DNA of 5,926 nt, from the NCBI GenBank assembly GCA_021839785.1, contig JAKCAB010000180.1, forward strand, positions 1 to 5,926, read 5' to 3'. Source of the stretch: a bacterium (lineage in GTDB: Bacteria > Verrucomicrobiota > Verrucomicrobiae > Limisphaerales > J093). How positions within the stretch are numbered: position 1 is the first letter of the stretch; the number at the start of each line of letters is the position of its first letter. Under the pieces are notes generated by a model that was not told the DNA's origin, ran no database searches, and saw nothing but the letters and a program-made list of their open reading frames with translations. Shown in pieces: positions 5,696 through 5,926 of the stretch. The position numbers were made by a program, and so were the translations under genes.

Positions 5696-5926
5696 ATGTC
5701 TGCGCCCGTCAAAGTCGCGGTGCTGGGCACCGGCTCGCTCGGCAAAGAGCACGCGCGCATTTACGCCGAACTCGCCGCCACCGGCACCGTCGAGTTCACC
5801 GGCGTGTACGACGTGCTCGCTGACCGCGCCCGGAAAATCGCCGACGCGCACCGCAGACGCGTCTTCACCAGCGTGGACGAAGCCGCCGCCGCCAGCGACG
5901 CACTCAGCATCGTCACGCCCACGATT
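5696..5926 (+). CDS. Gfo/Idh/MocA family oxidoreductase (N-terminal part)
   Basis: The first 77 codons of a gene that continues beyond the right edge. The protein begins with a Rossmann fold: VKVAVLGTGSLGKEHARIYA carries the GxGxxG dinucleotide-binding loop (residues 11-16) and the histidine-containing helix typical of this family, followed by FTGVYD with the acidic residue that ends strand 2 and favours NAD(H). VDEAAAASDALSIVTPT is the usual 'D.v.i.tPt' segment before the substrate-domain EKP motif, which lies outside the window. Members oxidise or reduce sugars, inositols or UDP-sugars; the substrate cannot be told from this part. No Shine-Dalgarno sequence is visible before the ATG. It is separated by 90 bp from the TRAP gene and is probably its own unit. 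Confidence 0.87.
   Translation, partial: MSAPVKVAVLGTGSLGKEHARIYAELAATGTVEFTGVYDVLADRARKIADAHRRRVFTSVDEAAAASDALSIVTPTI

Noticed and set aside
5125..5760. Minus-strand frame of 211 codons
   Set aside because: It covers the TRAP receptor gene and the start of the oxidoreductase on the opposite strand and has no domain signature.

Overview
The window is GC-rich bacterial DNA, most likely from a member of the Verrucomicrobiota (Pedosphaera/Limisphaera-like). The pointers are a secreted NHL-repeat protein ending in the 'YTLQSSSNLVDW...RFYRA' tail that recurs in that phylum, a DUF1080 (3-keto-disaccharide hydrolase-like) gene, and scarce Shine-Dalgarno signals. This assignment is inferred from sequence style and not proven.

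Left part (1-1422): the 3' end of an alkaline-phosphatase-superfamily (type I phosphodiesterase / nucleotide pyrophosphatase-like) gene runs off the left edge. It is followed by a minus-strand type II toxin-antitoxin operon, a Phd/YefM-type antitoxin overlapping a RelE/ParE-type toxin. Then comes a second, 5'-truncated copy of the same phosphatase 3' end. The two copies align without gaps over 261 bp at about 86% nucleotide identity, so the TA cassette sits between direct repeats. A perfect inverted repeat and a promoter-like sequence lie just ahead of the antitoxin.

Middle part (1423-3630), minus strand: a secreted six-repeat NHL beta-propeller protein; then a spacer holding a roughly 90 bp element that can fold as a closing stem plus two hairpins; then a DUF1080 gene with an intact reading frame broken by a single amber codon and no recognisable start or signal peptide, called a pseudogene.

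Right part (3604-5926), plus strand: a TatT-like TPR lipoprotein and a DctP-type TRAP substrate-binding protein 13 bp apart, evidently one operon. They correspond to the TatT/TatP pair known from Treponema. No membrane subunit (DctQ/DctM) follows; the next gene is the start of a Gfo/Idh/MocA oxidoreductase, cut by the right edge. All genes except the two broken copies look functional. I saw no RNA genes, CRISPR array or transposase. No overtly novel system is evident; the most unusual items are the TA cassette between phosphatase repeats, the foldable intergenic element and the orphan TatT-TatP pair.
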